The notes beneath the pieces are model-generated. The model saw nothing but the letters and a program-made list of their open reading frames with translations. It ran no database searches and had not been told where the DNA came from. A stretch of DNA of 64,000 nt from Collinsella sp. AF23-4AC. Lineage in GTDB: Bacteria; Actinomycetota; Coriobacteriia; Coriobacteriales; Coriobacteriaceae. The stretch spans positions 225,421-289,420 of the forward strand of contig NZ_QRVE01000001.1 in assembly GCF_003462685.1 (NCBI RefSeq), written 5' to 3'. A program made the translations under genes and the position numbers. Below, piece after piece: positions 1 through 9,087 of the stretch (position 1 is its first letter; each line of letters begins with the position of its first letter).

Positions 1-99
1 CACGTCGAGCATAGCGGCCGGAAAGCCCACGCCCGCCGCACTCCCCGCGCGGTCGAGCTGGCTCTCGCGCAGCTGATCTACATCAACTTCGATTTTCAT
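1..99 (-). CDS. Hypothetical protein, N-terminal 33 residues only
   Basis: An ATG at 97-99 on the minus strand follows a clear GGAGG ribosome binding site 8 bases upstream. It opens a reading frame, beginning MKIEVDVDQLRESQ, that stays open to the window edge, so only the first 33 residues are visible. No family can be named from this stub. It is divergent from the MazG-like gene at 215, so the 115 bases between them must hold both promoters. Seen: start, RBS, open frame. Everything about function is unknown. Confidence 0.65.
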   Translation of the reverse strand, partial: MKIEVDVDQLRESQLDRAGSAAGVGFPAAMLDV

Positions 100-214
100 G
101 GTGAAACCTCCTACCGGCCAATCGCGACCGAACAAACCGCACGCCCCAAATGATGTGCAATAAACCCCAAATACGGCCATAATAAAACAATGAACATCAG
201 GGAGGCTGCGGACG

Positions 215-571
215 ATGGATAAGCTCGATGCCATGACGGCACAAGTTAGGGACTTTTGCGATGCACGCGACTGGCGCAAATATCACACGCCAAAGGAGCT
301 TGCCATCGGCATAGCGACTGAGTCCTCCGAACTCCTTCAGCTTTTCCGCTTTATGAGCGACGAGCGCATTGCAGGAATGTTCGATAACCCTGATCAGCGC
401 CAAGTCATCGAAGACGAAGTCGCTGACACGCTCCTCTTTCTCCTGCGTTTCGCCGATCTAAACGGGATCGACCTCCCAAAGGCGCTCTCGTCCAAACTCA
501 AACGCAACGACGAGCGCTATCCCGTCGACGCCAGCTCCAGCGAATACAGAAAGGCGGACTACCATGAGTAA
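215..571 (+). CDS. MazG-like nucleotide pyrophosphohydrolase
   Basis: This 118-residue all-alpha protein fits the MazG / dCTPase (RS21-C6) superfamily, which hydrolyses nucleoside triphosphates to monophosphates and pyrophosphate. The metal-binding pattern is visible as E36-S-S-E39 and, about 30 residues on, E68-V-A-D71. The length suits a single-domain MazG-like enzyme. An AGGGAGG stretch lies upstream of the ATG. The last 8 bases overlap the start of the GIY-YIG/DUF2075 gene, so the two are translationally coupled. Base composition is lower in GC than serC next door, which suggests an acquired pair. Family assignment is firm; the natural substrate and any defence role are inference. Confidence 0.85.
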   Translation: MDKLDAMTAQVRDFCDARDWRKYHTPKELAIGIATESSELLQLFRFMSDERIAGMFDNPDQRQVIEDEVADTLLFLLRFADLNGIDLPKALSSKLKRNDERYPVDASSSEYRKADYHE

Positions 572-2306
572 CGAGTTCGCCCTTCGGCAATACACGCTTC
601 CCCTGCCCCAGCCCTTCAAGACAAGCGAATCGCTGCAGGACTTTGGCACGCCAAAGCCAGGGTCGCACCACGACGAAAGCTGGCCTGTTCTCTACATCCT
701 GACCAACAGCAGAAACAAGACGGCATACATCGGCCAAACAACCAACTACCAGCGCCGTATGAAACAACACGCTGCAAACGTGGACAAGGACTTCGACCGG
801 ACTCTTCTGATCGACAATCCCACCTTCAACCAATCCGCAACGTTCGAGTTCGAGAATCGACTTATTGAGCTGTTCTGCGCCGACGAAAAATTCCAGGTAA
901 CCAATGCCAACAACGGCTATGCACAGTTCGATTATTTTGAGCGACCTCAGTATCGCCAGAAGTTCCGGACTCTATGGACGAAACTTCGCGAAGAAAACTA
1001 TGCGATTCACCCTATCGAAGAGCTCGAGAATACCGACCTGTTCAAATTCTCTCCTTTCAAAACGCTCACGCCAGATCAATACGAAACGATTGAGGCGATT
1101 TACAAGCGTCTTGAGCAGGAACATGAGGACGTTGTGCACGGTGCTCCCAAGAGAAAGCGCGTGACCGTCGTAAACGGCGCGCCGGGAACAGGCAAAACGA
1201 TTCTCGCCATCAGTCTCATGTTCAAAATCAAAAATGAGCCCAACCTTTCCGACCTGCGGGTCGGCTTCGTGACACCCATGGAGTCCCTTAATAAGACGCT
1301 CAAAAAACTCACGCACTATCTTCCTGGGTTAAAGCCTGGCGACATCCTGACCCCCAGCGACGCAACCAAGACGGATCGGTATGACATCTTGCTTGTCGAC
1401 GAGGCACACCGACTGGGCAATTACTTGACAGCCGGTGCCGGCATCGGAGCTTTTTACAACACATGCGAGCGACTCAACTTGCCTCGTACGAGCAGCCAGG
1501 TGGAATGGATTTTCAAATGCTGCGACAAGGCTTACCTGTTCTACGACCCCAAACAGCAGGTCCGCGCATCTGGACTCAATCGAGACGGCCTTGAGCAGCG
1601 ACTCAATCAGCTCGAAGAAGCGGGTATCGAAACTGAAGAATTCAACCTAAGCACGCAAATGCGCGTACGCGGTGGCGACGAATACCTCGATTTTATCTAC
1701 GACTTACTCGACAACAAGGCGTACATGCATGCCGGCATGAAGTTCGAAGAACTCTTTTCATCGGAGCCTTACGATTCGCGAGCCGGGGATCCGGACAGCG
1801 ATATCCCCAGATACCAGTTTGGAATCGTCGACCGATTTGAGGATTTCTGTTCCCTGCAGCAAGCCAAGGAAGAAGAAGTTGGTCTTTCCCGCATGATGGC
1901 AGGCTTTGCGTGGAAGTGGGAAACGAAGAATAACAAAGACGCGTTCGACATCGTCATCGAGGGCATCCCTAAACGTTGGAACTCAACTCAAAAGGATTGG
2001 GTCAACTCCGTCAACGCCGTCAATGAAGTCGGATGCATCCATACAGTACAGGGCTATGACCTCAACTACGGATTCGTCATTCTGGGGCCAGACATTTACT
2101 ACGACACCGACAAGGATGCCGTCTGCGTCAACAAGGCGAACTTCAGAGATGCCGTCGCAAAGAAGAAGGCAAGCGACGATGATCTGCGAAAGATCATCGT
2201 CAACGCCTACTACGTCCTCATGACACGCGGCATGCTGGGAACATTTCTCTATGTGTGCGACCCCGCTCTCAAGGAATATTTGTCACGGTATATCCCGATG
2301 ATATAG
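564..2306 (+). CDS. GIY-YIG nuclease fused to DUF2075 (SF1-like) ATPase
   Basis: The 580-residue protein starts with a GIY-YIG-like segment (VLYILTN near 42-48, AYIGQT at 54-59, followed by the usual R and H residues). It continues as a DUF2075 P-loop ATPase/helicase. Walker A is NGAPGTGKT (204-212) and Walker B is DILLVDEAHR (274-283). The later motifs HTVQGYDLNYG and VLMTRGMLGTFLYVCD are typical of DUF2075 proteins and resemble SF1 helicase motifs V-VI. The start overlaps the MazG gene. The family suggests a nucleic-acid translocase with a nuclease head. Its biological role, probably defence or nucleic-acid quality control, is inferred from the gene pairing only. Confidence 0.85.
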   Translation: MSNEFALRQYTLPLPQPFKTSESLQDFGTPKPGSHHDESWPVLYILTNSRNKTAYIGQTTNYQRRMKQHAANVDKDFDRTLLIDNPTFNQSATFEFENRLIELFCADEKFQVTNANNGYAQFDYFERPQYRQKFRTLWTKLREENYAIHPIEELENTDLFKFSPFKTLTPDQYETIEAIYKRLEQEHEDVVHGAPKRKRVTVVNGAPGTGKTILAISLMFKIKNEPNLSDLRVGFVTPMESLNKTLKKLTHYLPGLKPGDILTPSDATKTDRYDILLVDEAHRLGNYLTAGAGIGAFYNTCERLNLPRTSSQVEWIFKCCDKAYLFYDPKQQVRASGLNRDGLEQRLNQLEEAGIETEEFNLSTQMRVRGGDEYLDFIYDLLDNKAYMHAGMKFEELFSSEPYDSRAGDPDSDIPRYQFGIVDRFEDFCSLQQAKEEEVGLSRMMAGFAWKWETKNNKDAFDIVIEGIPKRWNSTQKDWVNSVNAVNEVGCIHTVQGYDLNYGFVILGPDIYYDTDKDAVCVNKANFRDAVAKKKASDDDLRKIIVNAYYVLMTRGMLGTFLYVCDPALKEYLSRYIPMI

Positions 2307-2448
2307 ACCTAGCGAGCGCCCTCCCCCATGTAACCATCCTGTAAATCATAGCGGCGCAGTCGAGTTCTACCGTGATGCGGTCGCGCTTGGCGCTCCACTG
2401 TGCTAAAGTATCCCGAACGCTCAAACGACTACGAGGGGGACTTAGAAG

Positions 2449-3573
2449 ATGGCACGTGTGCACAACTTCTCAGCAGGCCCGGCCGCACTGCCCACCAGCG
2501 TGCTTGCCGAGATCGCCGACGAGATGATGGACTACCGCGGTTGCGGCATGTCCGTGCTCGAGATGAGCCATCGATCTAACATGTACCAGCAGATCATCGA
2601 CGACGCCGAGGCAACCCTGCGCCGCCTGCTGAGCATCCCCGACAACTACCGTGTCCTGTTTTTGCAGGGCGGTGCCACGCTGCAGTTTGCGGGCATCCCC
2701 ATGAACCTCATGCGTCGCGGCCGCGCCGGCTACGTCGTGACCGGCAACTTTGCCAACAAGGCGCACCAAGAGGCCGCCAAGTACGGTGAGGCTGTGCTGC
2801 TCGCGAGCTCCGAGGGCACCAATTTCGACCGCATTCCCAACATGGCCGACATCAACGCGCGCATTGCCGCCGAGGCCGCGGGCAAAGGCCTCGACTACGT
2901 CTACATCTGCCAGAACAACACCATCTTTGGCACCATGTTCCACGAGCTGCCCGATTGCGGCGATGTGCCGCTTGTCGCCGATGTCTCGAGCTGCTTTCTG
3001 TCGCAGCCGCTCGACGTCGAGCGCTACGGGCTCATCTACGCCGGCGCCCAGAAAAACGCCGGCGCCGCGGGCGTAACCGTGATTATCGTGCGCGACGACC
3101 TGATCGCCGAAGGCCCCGCCTTTGCGCAGACGCCGCAGTACATGGACCTTAAGACCCAGGCCGCCAAGGGCTCCATGCTCAACACGCCCAACACCTTTGG
3201 CATCTACGTGTGCGGCAAGGTGTTCCGTTGGGTCGAGCAGACTGGCGGACTTGCCGCCATGGCCGAGCGCAACTGGGCCAAGGCCAACCTGCTCTACGAC
3301 CTGCTCGAGAACAGCGTGCTGTTCCATGGCACCACACAGGCCGACAGCCGCTCCATCGCCAACGTCACCTTCCGCACCGGCGACGCCGAACTCGACGCGG
3401 CCTTTGTCGCAGGCGCGGCCGAGCACCAGATTCAAAACGTCAAAGGCCATCGCCTGGTGGGCGGCATGCGCGCCAGCGTCTACAACGCCGTAACCATGGA
3501 AGACATGCAGGCACTGGCCTCGTACATGAAGGACTTCGAAGCACAGCATAGTTTGAGTCCGCGATCTAACTAG
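2449..3573 (+). CDS. serC: Phosphoserine aminotransferase
   Basis: The enzyme converts 3-phosphohydroxypyruvate and glutamate to phosphoserine and 2-oxoglutarate in the cytosol, the second step of serine synthesis. The sequence opens with the family signature FSAGPAALP and carries the PLP-binding lysine in YAGAQKNAG (K202). Its length of 374 residues is standard. The start is an ATG after GAGGGGGA. serA follows 69 bases later on the same strand, so the two genes of the pathway form a unit. Note the GTMFHELP stretch, part of the active-site region. Assignment is secure. Confidence 0.96.
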   Translation: MARVHNFSAGPAALPTSVLAEIADEMMDYRGCGMSVLEMSHRSNMYQQIIDDAEATLRRLLSIPDNYRVLFLQGGATLQFAGIPMNLMRRGRAGYVVTGNFANKAHQEAAKYGEAVLLASSEGTNFDRIPNMADINARIAAEAAGKGLDYVYICQNNTIFGTMFHELPDCGDVPLVADVSSCFLSQPLDVERYGLIYAGAQKNAGAAGVTVIIVRDDLIAEGPAFAQTPQYMDLKTQAAKGSMLNTPNTFGIYVCGKVFRWVEQTGGLAAMAERNWAKANLLYDLLENSVLFHGTTQADSRSIANVTFRTGDAELDAAFVAGAAEHQIQNVKGHRLVGGMRASVYNAVTMEDMQALASYMKDFEAQHSLSPRSN

Positions 3574-3642
3574 CCCGCAACCCGCGGGCCGACCAGCCAC
3601 TTCAAACCACCTGTTTAAACCAAACCTGCTAAGGAGTTTTCC

Positions 3643-4806
3643 ATGCGCAAGATTAAGACCATCGACGACATCACCAAGGACGGCAAGGTCGAGTTTGGCG
3701 AGGGCTACGAGTTTGTGAGCACCGCCGAGGAGGCCGACGCTATCCTGATGCGCTCCACCGACCTGCACGGCTACGAGCTGCCCGAGGGCATCCGCGCCAT
3801 CGCCCGCTGCGGCGCCGGCGTCAACAACATCCCCATCGAGGAGTACGCCAAGAAGGGCGTCGTGGTCTTTAACTCCCCCGGCGCCAACAGCAACGCCGTC
3901 AAGGAACTCGTCCTGGGCATGCTGGTGCTTTCGAGCCGTGGCGTGGTGCAGTCGATGAACTGGGTGCGCGACAACGCCGACGACCCCGAGATCCAGGTCG
4001 ATGCCGAGAAAGCCAAGAAGGCCTTTGTGGGCCGCGAGCTCAAGGGCAAGCGCATCGGCGTCATCGGTCTGGGTAACGTGGGCTCCAAGGTCGCCAACGC
4101 CTGCGTCGACCTGGGCATGGACGTCTACGGCTACGATCCGTTCATTTCCGTCGAGCACGCGTGGGTGCTGAGCCGCGAGGTGCAGCGCGTGGGCACGCTC
4201 GAGGACCTCTGCCGCGGCTGCGACTACCTCACCGTGCACGTACCCAGCAAGGCCGACACCATCGGCATGATCAGCACCGAGCAGATTAACCTGCTGGCGC
4301 CCGACGCCGTGCTCATCAACTACGCGCGCGAGACCATCATTGACGAGGACGCCGTCGACGCTGCCCTGCGTGAGGGCAAGCTGAGCTGGTTTAGCTGCGA
4401 CTTTGCCACACCCAAGACCGTCAAGATGCCCAACACATTTATCACCACGCACTCGGGCGCCGGCACCGGCGAGGCCGAGGCCAACTGCGCCGACATGGCC
4501 ATCAGCGAGCTCAAGGATTACCTGGAGAACGGCAACATCGCGCACAGCGTCAACTACCCCGCCTGCAGCATGGGCAAGGCGCGCGCCGCGAGCCGCATCG
4601 CCTGCCTGCACGCCAACGTGCCCAACATGATCGGCCAGATCACGGCAATTCTTGCCAAGGACAACGCCAACGTGCAGCGCATGACCAACGAGTCTGCCGG
4701 CGAGAACGCCTACACCATGTTCGACACGGACGAGCACCTGGACAGCAGCACCATCGAGGCGCTCAAGCAGATTCCGTCGATGTATCGCGTGCGCGTGATC
4801 AAATAG
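3643..4806 (+). CDS. serA: D-3-phosphoglycerate dehydrogenase
   Basis: NAD-dependent oxidation of 3-phosphoglycerate to 3-phosphohydroxypyruvate, the first committed step of serine synthesis. The Rossmann glycine motif GLGNVG lies at 142-147 and the substrate-domain RCGAGVNNI lies near 55-63. The C-terminal 80 residues (from about 305) look like an ACT domain, the usual site of serine feedback inhibition. At 387 residues it matches the short SerA type without the intervening domain. The RBS is AAGGAG. It is downstream of serC and is closed by a strong terminator at 4845. Confidence 0.95.
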   Translation: MRKIKTIDDITKDGKVEFGEGYEFVSTAEEADAILMRSTDLHGYELPEGIRAIARCGAGVNNIPIEEYAKKGVVVFNSPGANSNAVKELVLGMLVLSSRGVVQSMNWVRDNADDPEIQVDAEKAKKAFVGRELKGKRIGVIGLGNVGSKVANACVDLGMDVYGYDPFISVEHAWVLSREVQRVGTLEDLCRGCDYLTVHVPSKADTIGMISTEQINLLAPDAVLINYARETIIDEDAVDAALREGKLSWFSCDFATPKTVKMPNTFITTHSGAGTGEAEANCADMAISELKDYLENGNIAHSVNYPACSMGKARAASRIACLHANVPNMIGQITAILAKDNANVQRMTNESAGENAYTMFDTDEHLDSSTIEALKQIPSMYRVRVIK

Positions 4807-4844
4807 AGCCGGCGCCAAGCCTACCAGGCAGGCCACGAAGCCCA

Positions 4845-4880
4845 TTCGCCCCCCGTTTTCACGAAATGGGGGGCGATTTC
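4845..4880 (+). terminator. Rho-independent terminator of serC-serA
   Basis: A perfect stem TCGCCCCCC / GGGGGGCGA encloses an 11-13 base loop and is followed by TTTCGTT. It sits 40 bases after the serA stop. Confidence 0.85.
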
Positions 4881-5154
4881 GTTGCTCCGGACGACTTTAA
4901 AATGATACTCAGAACAAGTTTTTTCGGATAATGGATAGTGAGGCTCAATTCGCTAAGCACACCCGCTTTGATAAACAGCTTTATCAGGGACTTTAATAGG
5001 TAAAAATCGATCTCTATGTATCGAATGTAATTTGACTGTCTATTTTCCGAAACAACTTATTCTAGATAGCATTTTTAGGGTCCCTCCAAGGCAAAATTGA
5101 AGCCTTTTTCGCGCCCAAAACTCTAGCTCGCGCGACCGTTTTCCGCCCGCACGA
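4881..5154. other. Gene-free AT-rich spacer
   Basis: No credible reading frame or RNA is seen. The stretch is markedly poorer in GC than the flanking genes. It holds one short perfect hairpin (TGATAAA-cagc-TTTATCA, 4969-4986). It may be part of the insert that carries the orphan gene at 5155. Confidence 0.5.
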
Positions 5155-6204
5155 CTATATTCCCGCCCAATCGATAAAAATCTCCTCACGAAGCCGCCGT
5201 TCGAGCTCCTGCTGCCGCGGCGTCTTGTCTTTCAACGGCACATCGAGATAGGACATGATAAGTTCCATCACCACGCGAAAGGCATCGGGGTCGGCCAGCT
5301 GGCCATAGGTCATCAAAACGACGGGATATCCCATCGCTTGCAGCGCCGTCGTTCGATCGGAGTCCGAGATCTTGGATTCTATGGATCCATGAATGGCTTT
5401 ACCTTGACATTCAACCAGGCACTCTCGGCTGCCGTCCTTATTTGCCAGCAGAATATCGGCATAGCGCCGATCAAGCCCCGAAATCAGGCGGGCACTGCGC
5501 GTCATGCGAATCTCGACGTTATTGGTAAGGCGCAGCCCTTCGCCGCCGCGCAACCTCGTAAGGCCAAACAGCATCGAAGCCTGGACCTCGAGCGGCGATG
5601 CCGCCACCCCCGTAATACACTTCGCGGCACGCGTGAACGATTTAGCGCCGCGGAGCCCCCGGATCTTATTGGCGAACTCCGTTAGTTCAGAGAGCTCGAT
5701 CAAGGGCGGTCGTTTCCACAAGTCTGTTGGATTCCCCGAGGTATCCTTTACGTTTTCCCAGCCCGACCGTGCGTCACCCCACCGGTCCCCATATGCCTGC
5801 TCAAGTGCCAACTTTACCTGAGGCGCAATCTTACACACGGCAAAGGTGCCGCACATCTCATACATGCACATGATCAGACGCTCGTTTGAGACCGAGGAAG
5901 CCAGGGTCAGCAGGGTAAAGAGCGGGGACGCGACATCGAGGCCAAACTCTGTCTGCCGCACGGAATCAAACGGCCTCTCCCCGTTCCAAACATGCCTGAC
6001 AATGCGATCGCCCTTACGTCCGCAGCCGCCTTGCGCCAACACGTGTAACGGAGTGCCCAGGAAATGCTTGACGAGCGGATGCTCACAAAGATGCTCCCTG
6101 CGCGGATCGTCTACAGAATCGGGCAGGTCCGGCATTATTGCCAAGACCTGTGGGGGTATCCGGTGATACCGAAAGGCAGATATGTCGCACAGTATGTCGT
6201 CCAT
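5155..6204 (-). CDS. Orphan AbiEi/DUF559-like protein, putative PD-(D/E)XK fold
   Basis: The 349-residue protein is not recognised as a named enzyme. Its C-terminal third has the layout of a Vsr/DUF559-type nuclease fold: E206 in SPLE, D250 in YADILL, E265-C-Q-G-K269, then DSDRTTALQAMGYPVVLMTY (near 281-300). The N-terminal two-thirds resemble AbiEi-like proteins (IPPQ, a central EMCGTFAV). The gene at 14391-15581 has the same architecture, with SPMETA, FELCGVYSL and a late MGYGIITVSRYS. I chose the ATG at 6204 because the upstream extension is antisense to the peptidase region and has a low-complexity composition; the RBS is weak. No partner antitoxin or toxin gene is adjacent. Function is unknown. 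Confidence 0.6.
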   Translation of the reverse strand: MDDILCDISAFRYHRIPPQVLAIMPDLPDSVDDPRREHLCEHPLVKHFLGTPLHVLAQGGCGRKGDRIVRHVWNGERPFDSVRQTEFGLDVASPLFTLLTLASSVSNERLIMCMYEMCGTFAVCKIAPQVKLALEQAYGDRWGDARSGWENVKDTSGNPTDLWKRPPLIELSELTEFANKIRGLRGAKSFTRAAKCITGVAASPLEVQASMLFGLTRLRGGEGLRLTNNVEIRMTRSARLISGLDRRYADILLANKDGSRECLVECQGKAIHGSIESKISDSDRTTALQAMGYPVVLMTYGQLADPDAFRVVMELIMSYLDVPLKDKTPRQQELERRLREEIFIDWAGI

Positions 6205-6358
6205 AAAAGGTACGTACCCACCGCGTCGTTTGCAAACCCGCCTGGACGGCAAACGCGCTGGCTCGGCCTGCGAACGGTAAATACTGCTGCGCGCACGTCG
6301 CGGATCTCTTGGGAGGCTTACAATCGGCTTGGAAAGCAGACTGATTGTGAGGTTGCAT

Positions 6359-7579
6359 ATGGTTGATGAGGACTTTGCCTGGCGGCTTGCGCAGGACCTT
6401 GTGAAGATTGACAGCTCGGACCCCGGCGCATATGAGGGCGAGATCGAGTGCTTCATTAAGAGGCTCATTGAGCAGCAGCTGGCGCAGCTCGATAGCTCTG
6501 CGCTCGATGCCGTGCAGATTGAGGAACTCGAGGTGCTGCCCGGGCGCCGTAACCTTATGGTCACCGTGCCGGTACTGAGCGACGAGCCGCGGCTGGTCTA
6601 TATCTGCCATATGGATACCGTTACCTTGGGCGATGGCTGGGACGCGGACATCGCACCGCTTGGAGCGATTGTGCGTAACGACAAACTCTATGGCCGCGGC
6701 TCCTGCGACATGAAAGGCGGCCTGGCCTGCGCCATTGCCGCACTTGTCCACACGTTCGAGCGCGCGGCGGCGGAGGGCGAGCTGCCCCGCCGTGGCTTTT
6801 CGCTCATCTGCTCGGTCGACGAGGAAGACTTTATGCGCGGCTCAGAGGCCGCGATCAATGCCGGCTGGGTCGGCTCGCGCGAATGGGTGCTAGATACCGA
6901 GCCCACCGACGGACAGATTCAGGTAGCGCACAAGGGGCGCACGTGGTTCGAGATCGAGATGGCCGGCGTCACGGCGCATGCGAGCCAGCCTTGGAAGGGC
7001 GCCGACGCCGTCGCCGCCATGTCCGAGGTCGTGTGCTCGCTTCGCCATGCGTTCGCGGCGCTGCCCGTGCATGATGAGCTGGGGCCTTCGACCATTACGT
7101 TTGGACAAATCGAGGGCGGCTATCGCCCCTACGTCGTGCCCGACCACGCCAAGGTCTGGGTCGATATGCGCCTGACGCCGCCGACCGATACGGCCGCCGC
7201 GACGCGCATAGTAGAGCAGGCCATCGACGACGCCGAAGCCGCGGTCCCCGGCTGTCACGGCAGCTATGTTGTGACGGGCGATCGCCCCGCCATTGAGCGC
7301 GACCCAAACGCTCCGCTTCTGGCGGCGCTCAAGCGTGCCGCCGATGACGTGACGGGCGCGGACACGACCGTCGGCTTCTTTACCGGCTACACCGACACTG
7401 CCGTCATTGCCAGCAAGACAGGCAACCGCAACTGCATGAGCTATGGCCCAGGCTCGCTCGCACTTGCCCACAAGCCCAACGAATATGTACCCCACGCCGA
7501 TATCGTTCGCTGCCAGCAAGTGCTGATCGCGCTTGCCGACAACACGCTCTGGGACGCGAGCAGCCAAGTTGGGGCATAA
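6359..7579 (+). CDS. M20 family metallopeptidase (ArgE/DapE/ACY1 type)
   Basis: The 406-residue cytosolic hydrolase has the M20 zinc motifs: YICHMDTV (His, Asp ligands), GRGSCDMKGG (bridging Asp) and the catalytic pair in SVDEED. A dimerisation-domain His lies in VTAHASQPWKGADA. The late GFFTGYTDTAV and a His in LAHKPNEYV complete the site. Start choice: the ATG at 6359 has GAGG six bases upstream. A TTG at 6329 is possible but less likely. Substrate is probably an N-acyl amino acid or a peptide; it cannot be fixed from sequence. It precedes the DUF1015-like gene by 40 bases, so the two are probably co-transcribed. Confidence 0.85.
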   Translation: MVDEDFAWRLAQDLVKIDSSDPGAYEGEIECFIKRLIEQQLAQLDSSALDAVQIEELEVLPGRRNLMVTVPVLSDEPRLVYICHMDTVTLGDGWDADIAPLGAIVRNDKLYGRGSCDMKGGLACAIAALVHTFERAAAEGELPRRGFSLICSVDEEDFMRGSEAAINAGWVGSREWVLDTEPTDGQIQVAHKGRTWFEIEMAGVTAHASQPWKGADAVAAMSEVVCSLRHAFAALPVHDELGPSTITFGQIEGGYRPYVVPDHAKVWVDMRLTPPTDTAAATRIVEQAIDDAEAAVPGCHGSYVVTGDRPAIERDPNAPLLAALKRAADDVTGADTTVGFFTGYTDTAVIASKTGNRNCMSYGPGSLALAHKPNEYVPHADIVRCQQVLIALADNTLWDASSQVGA

Positions 7580-7618
7580 TAAGCCGCGAACAAACCGACT
7601 CGCTCGTTAGGACCGCCC

Positions 7619-8302
7619 ATGAAAGCACTTCCGTTTCCCTGCATCCGTCCAGCTCAGGACCGCGTGCTCGAGGCACTGCCTGCGATGGGTGGTATCCTGA
7701 GCGGCAACGACGCCCTGCGCGGCGCCATCGCCGACGGCCTGATGCTCAAGGATCCAGGCGCGGCGTATTACGTGTACGAGTGTTCGGGAGAGCCGGGGCG
7801 CGTAACGGGTGTCGTGGCGATTTGCCCGGTTGGCGCGCTGGCGGGCGGCAAGGGCGATGCCAACGCTGACGTGGCCGCCGCTGCGCACGCGATCGCTGAA
7901 CTCAAAGTTCAGCCTCGTCCCGTGTCGCTCGCCTACGAAGCCTCGCCTGTCATGGATATCATCCTCGGCGCCGCCAAAGAGGGCGCTTCGCTCTATGCCG
8001 TCACCGACCCCGCCGGCATTACGCATCGCGTGTGGGAGGTCAAACGCAATGACGCCGTTGCCGCCATCCACGCCATGCTCGACCAGGCACCGGAGCCTGT
8101 CCCCGCAGACGATCCGGCCTACGTTGCCGCGCTTGCAGGTGTGGCACAGCTCCTGGCTGACGAGGCCCGCGGCGCCGGCACCTACACGGGCAAGGAGCCG
8201 TTCAACTTTGTCATTTCCGCGCTGTTCCCTGCCGCGCAGGTCGCAGGCGGCGCGCCGCAGGTTCCAACGGGTCTGCTCACTCACCAGATTGCACGATACT
8301 AG
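7619..8302 (+). CDS. Short DUF1015-like protein, function unknown
   Basis: This 227-residue protein begins with a region like the DUF1015 N-terminus (FPCIRPAQDRVLEALPA). It keeps the spacing of the later blocks (LYAVTDPAGITHRVWEV, then a helical tail). It is about half the usual DUF1015 length, and the highly conserved histidine-rich GHHR block is not obvious, so it may be a truncated or divergent relative. It follows the M20 peptidase and ends at a shared terminator hairpin. No function is assigned. Confidence 0.5.
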   Translation: MKALPFPCIRPAQDRVLEALPAMGGILSGNDALRGAIADGLMLKDPGAAYYVYECSGEPGRVTGVVAICPVGALAGGKGDANADVAAAAHAIAELKVQPRPVSLAYEASPVMDIILGAAKEGASLYAVTDPAGITHRVWEVKRNDAVAAIHAMLDQAPEPVPADDPAYVAALAGVAQLLADEARGAGTYTGKEPFNFVISALFPAAQVAGGAPQVPTGLLTHQIARY

Positions 8303-8349
8303 CAGGGCCTAAACGCTTAGCGCAAAGACTCGGCAGTCCAACAAACGAA

Positions 8350-8392
8350 GGGCGGAGATGCAATGCCAGCGCATGCATCTCCGCCCCTTTCT
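8350..8392. terminator. Bidirectional terminator between convergent genes
   Basis: Perfect 13-bp arms (GGGCGGAGATGCA at 8350-8362, TGCATCTCCGCCC at 8374-8386) lie between the plus gene ending at 8302 and the minus gene ending at 8435. CTTTCTC follows on the plus strand. Confidence 0.75.
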
Positions 8393-8434
8393 CATCGAGC
8401 AAGTATGTCGGCGACCCGTATCGCCACGCCCGCG

Positions 8435-9070
8435 TTACCCGCGCTGCGGACCCGCTGCCGCCACCAGCGGCTCAAGACCCAACTCGCGCGCATAATCTTC
8501 CTGTGTAAAGACTTCGACCAGGTCAAATGTGTCGATCGCATCGGCAAACGCAAAATGCAGCACCGAGCAGTTGCCCGGCACGCGCTCGCGCTCGTCGGCC
8601 GCTGCTCCCCTCACGTGATCCAAAAACTCCTTGATGGCCGAGCCATGGCTCACCGCGAGCACGCACGAATGGCCCGGGCGTCGCATCAAATCGGTCAACG
8701 TCGCCACCATGCGCTCGCGCACCTGCATCTGTCCCTCGCCGCCAAACTGGCGGTAGAAGTCACGCCACGGACGCTCGGGCATCAGCATCACGCGCTCGGC
8801 CTCAAAGTCGCCAAAGAACCACTCGCGCAGGCCATCCAGGCGCTCGTAGGCAAGGCCCGGCCACAGATTAGCGATGGTCTGCTCCGTGCGATGCAGCGTC
8901 GAGGTGTAGGCATGATCGGGCTCAATGCCGCGCGCTCGCAAGAACATGCCGGCGCGCGCCGCCTGATCGCAGCCCAGCTGCGTGAGCGGCGAATCGCTCC
9001 ACCCCTGAATGATGCGCTTAAGGTTAAATATTGTCTGTCCATGACGGACCAGATACAGGTCTTTATTCAT
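8435..9070 (-). CDS. Histidine phosphatase family protein (paralogue 1)
   Basis: A 211-residue phosphoglycerate-mutase-like phosphatase. It carries the RHG signature with the catalytic histidine in DLYLVRHGQT, the Arg in LHRTEQT, an acidic residue in GLREWFFGDFE and the second active histidine in AVSHGSAIKEF. The chosen ATG at 9070 has AAAGGA seven bases upstream; a longer frame start is unlikely. It lies 17 bases after the neighbouring paralogue at 9088-9630 and probably shares its transcript. Substrate is unknown; small phosphorylated metabolites are typical. Confidence 0.85.
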   Translation of the reverse strand: MNKDLYLVRHGQTIFNLKRIIQGWSDSPLTQLGCDQAARAGMFLRARGIEPDHAYTSTLHRTEQTIANLWPGLAYERLDGLREWFFGDFEAERVMLMPERPWRDFYRQFGGEGQMQVRERMVATLTDLMRRPGHSCVLAVSHGSAIKEFLDHVRGAAADERERVPGNCSVLHFAFADAIDTFDLVEVFTQEDYARELGLEPLVAAAGPQRG

Positions 9071-9087
9071 AGGGGTCCTTTCGTTCG

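Noticed and set aside
2470..4845. 791-residue open frame antisense to serC-serA
   Set aside because: It is a shadow of the codon bias of serC and serA on the other strand, with no RBS and composition typical of reverse-strand artefacts.
6205..6564. N-terminal extension of the orphan gene at 5155
   Set aside because: It overlaps the region antisense to the M20 peptidase and is Ser/Arg-rich. The ATG at 6204 gives a protein like its relative at 14391.
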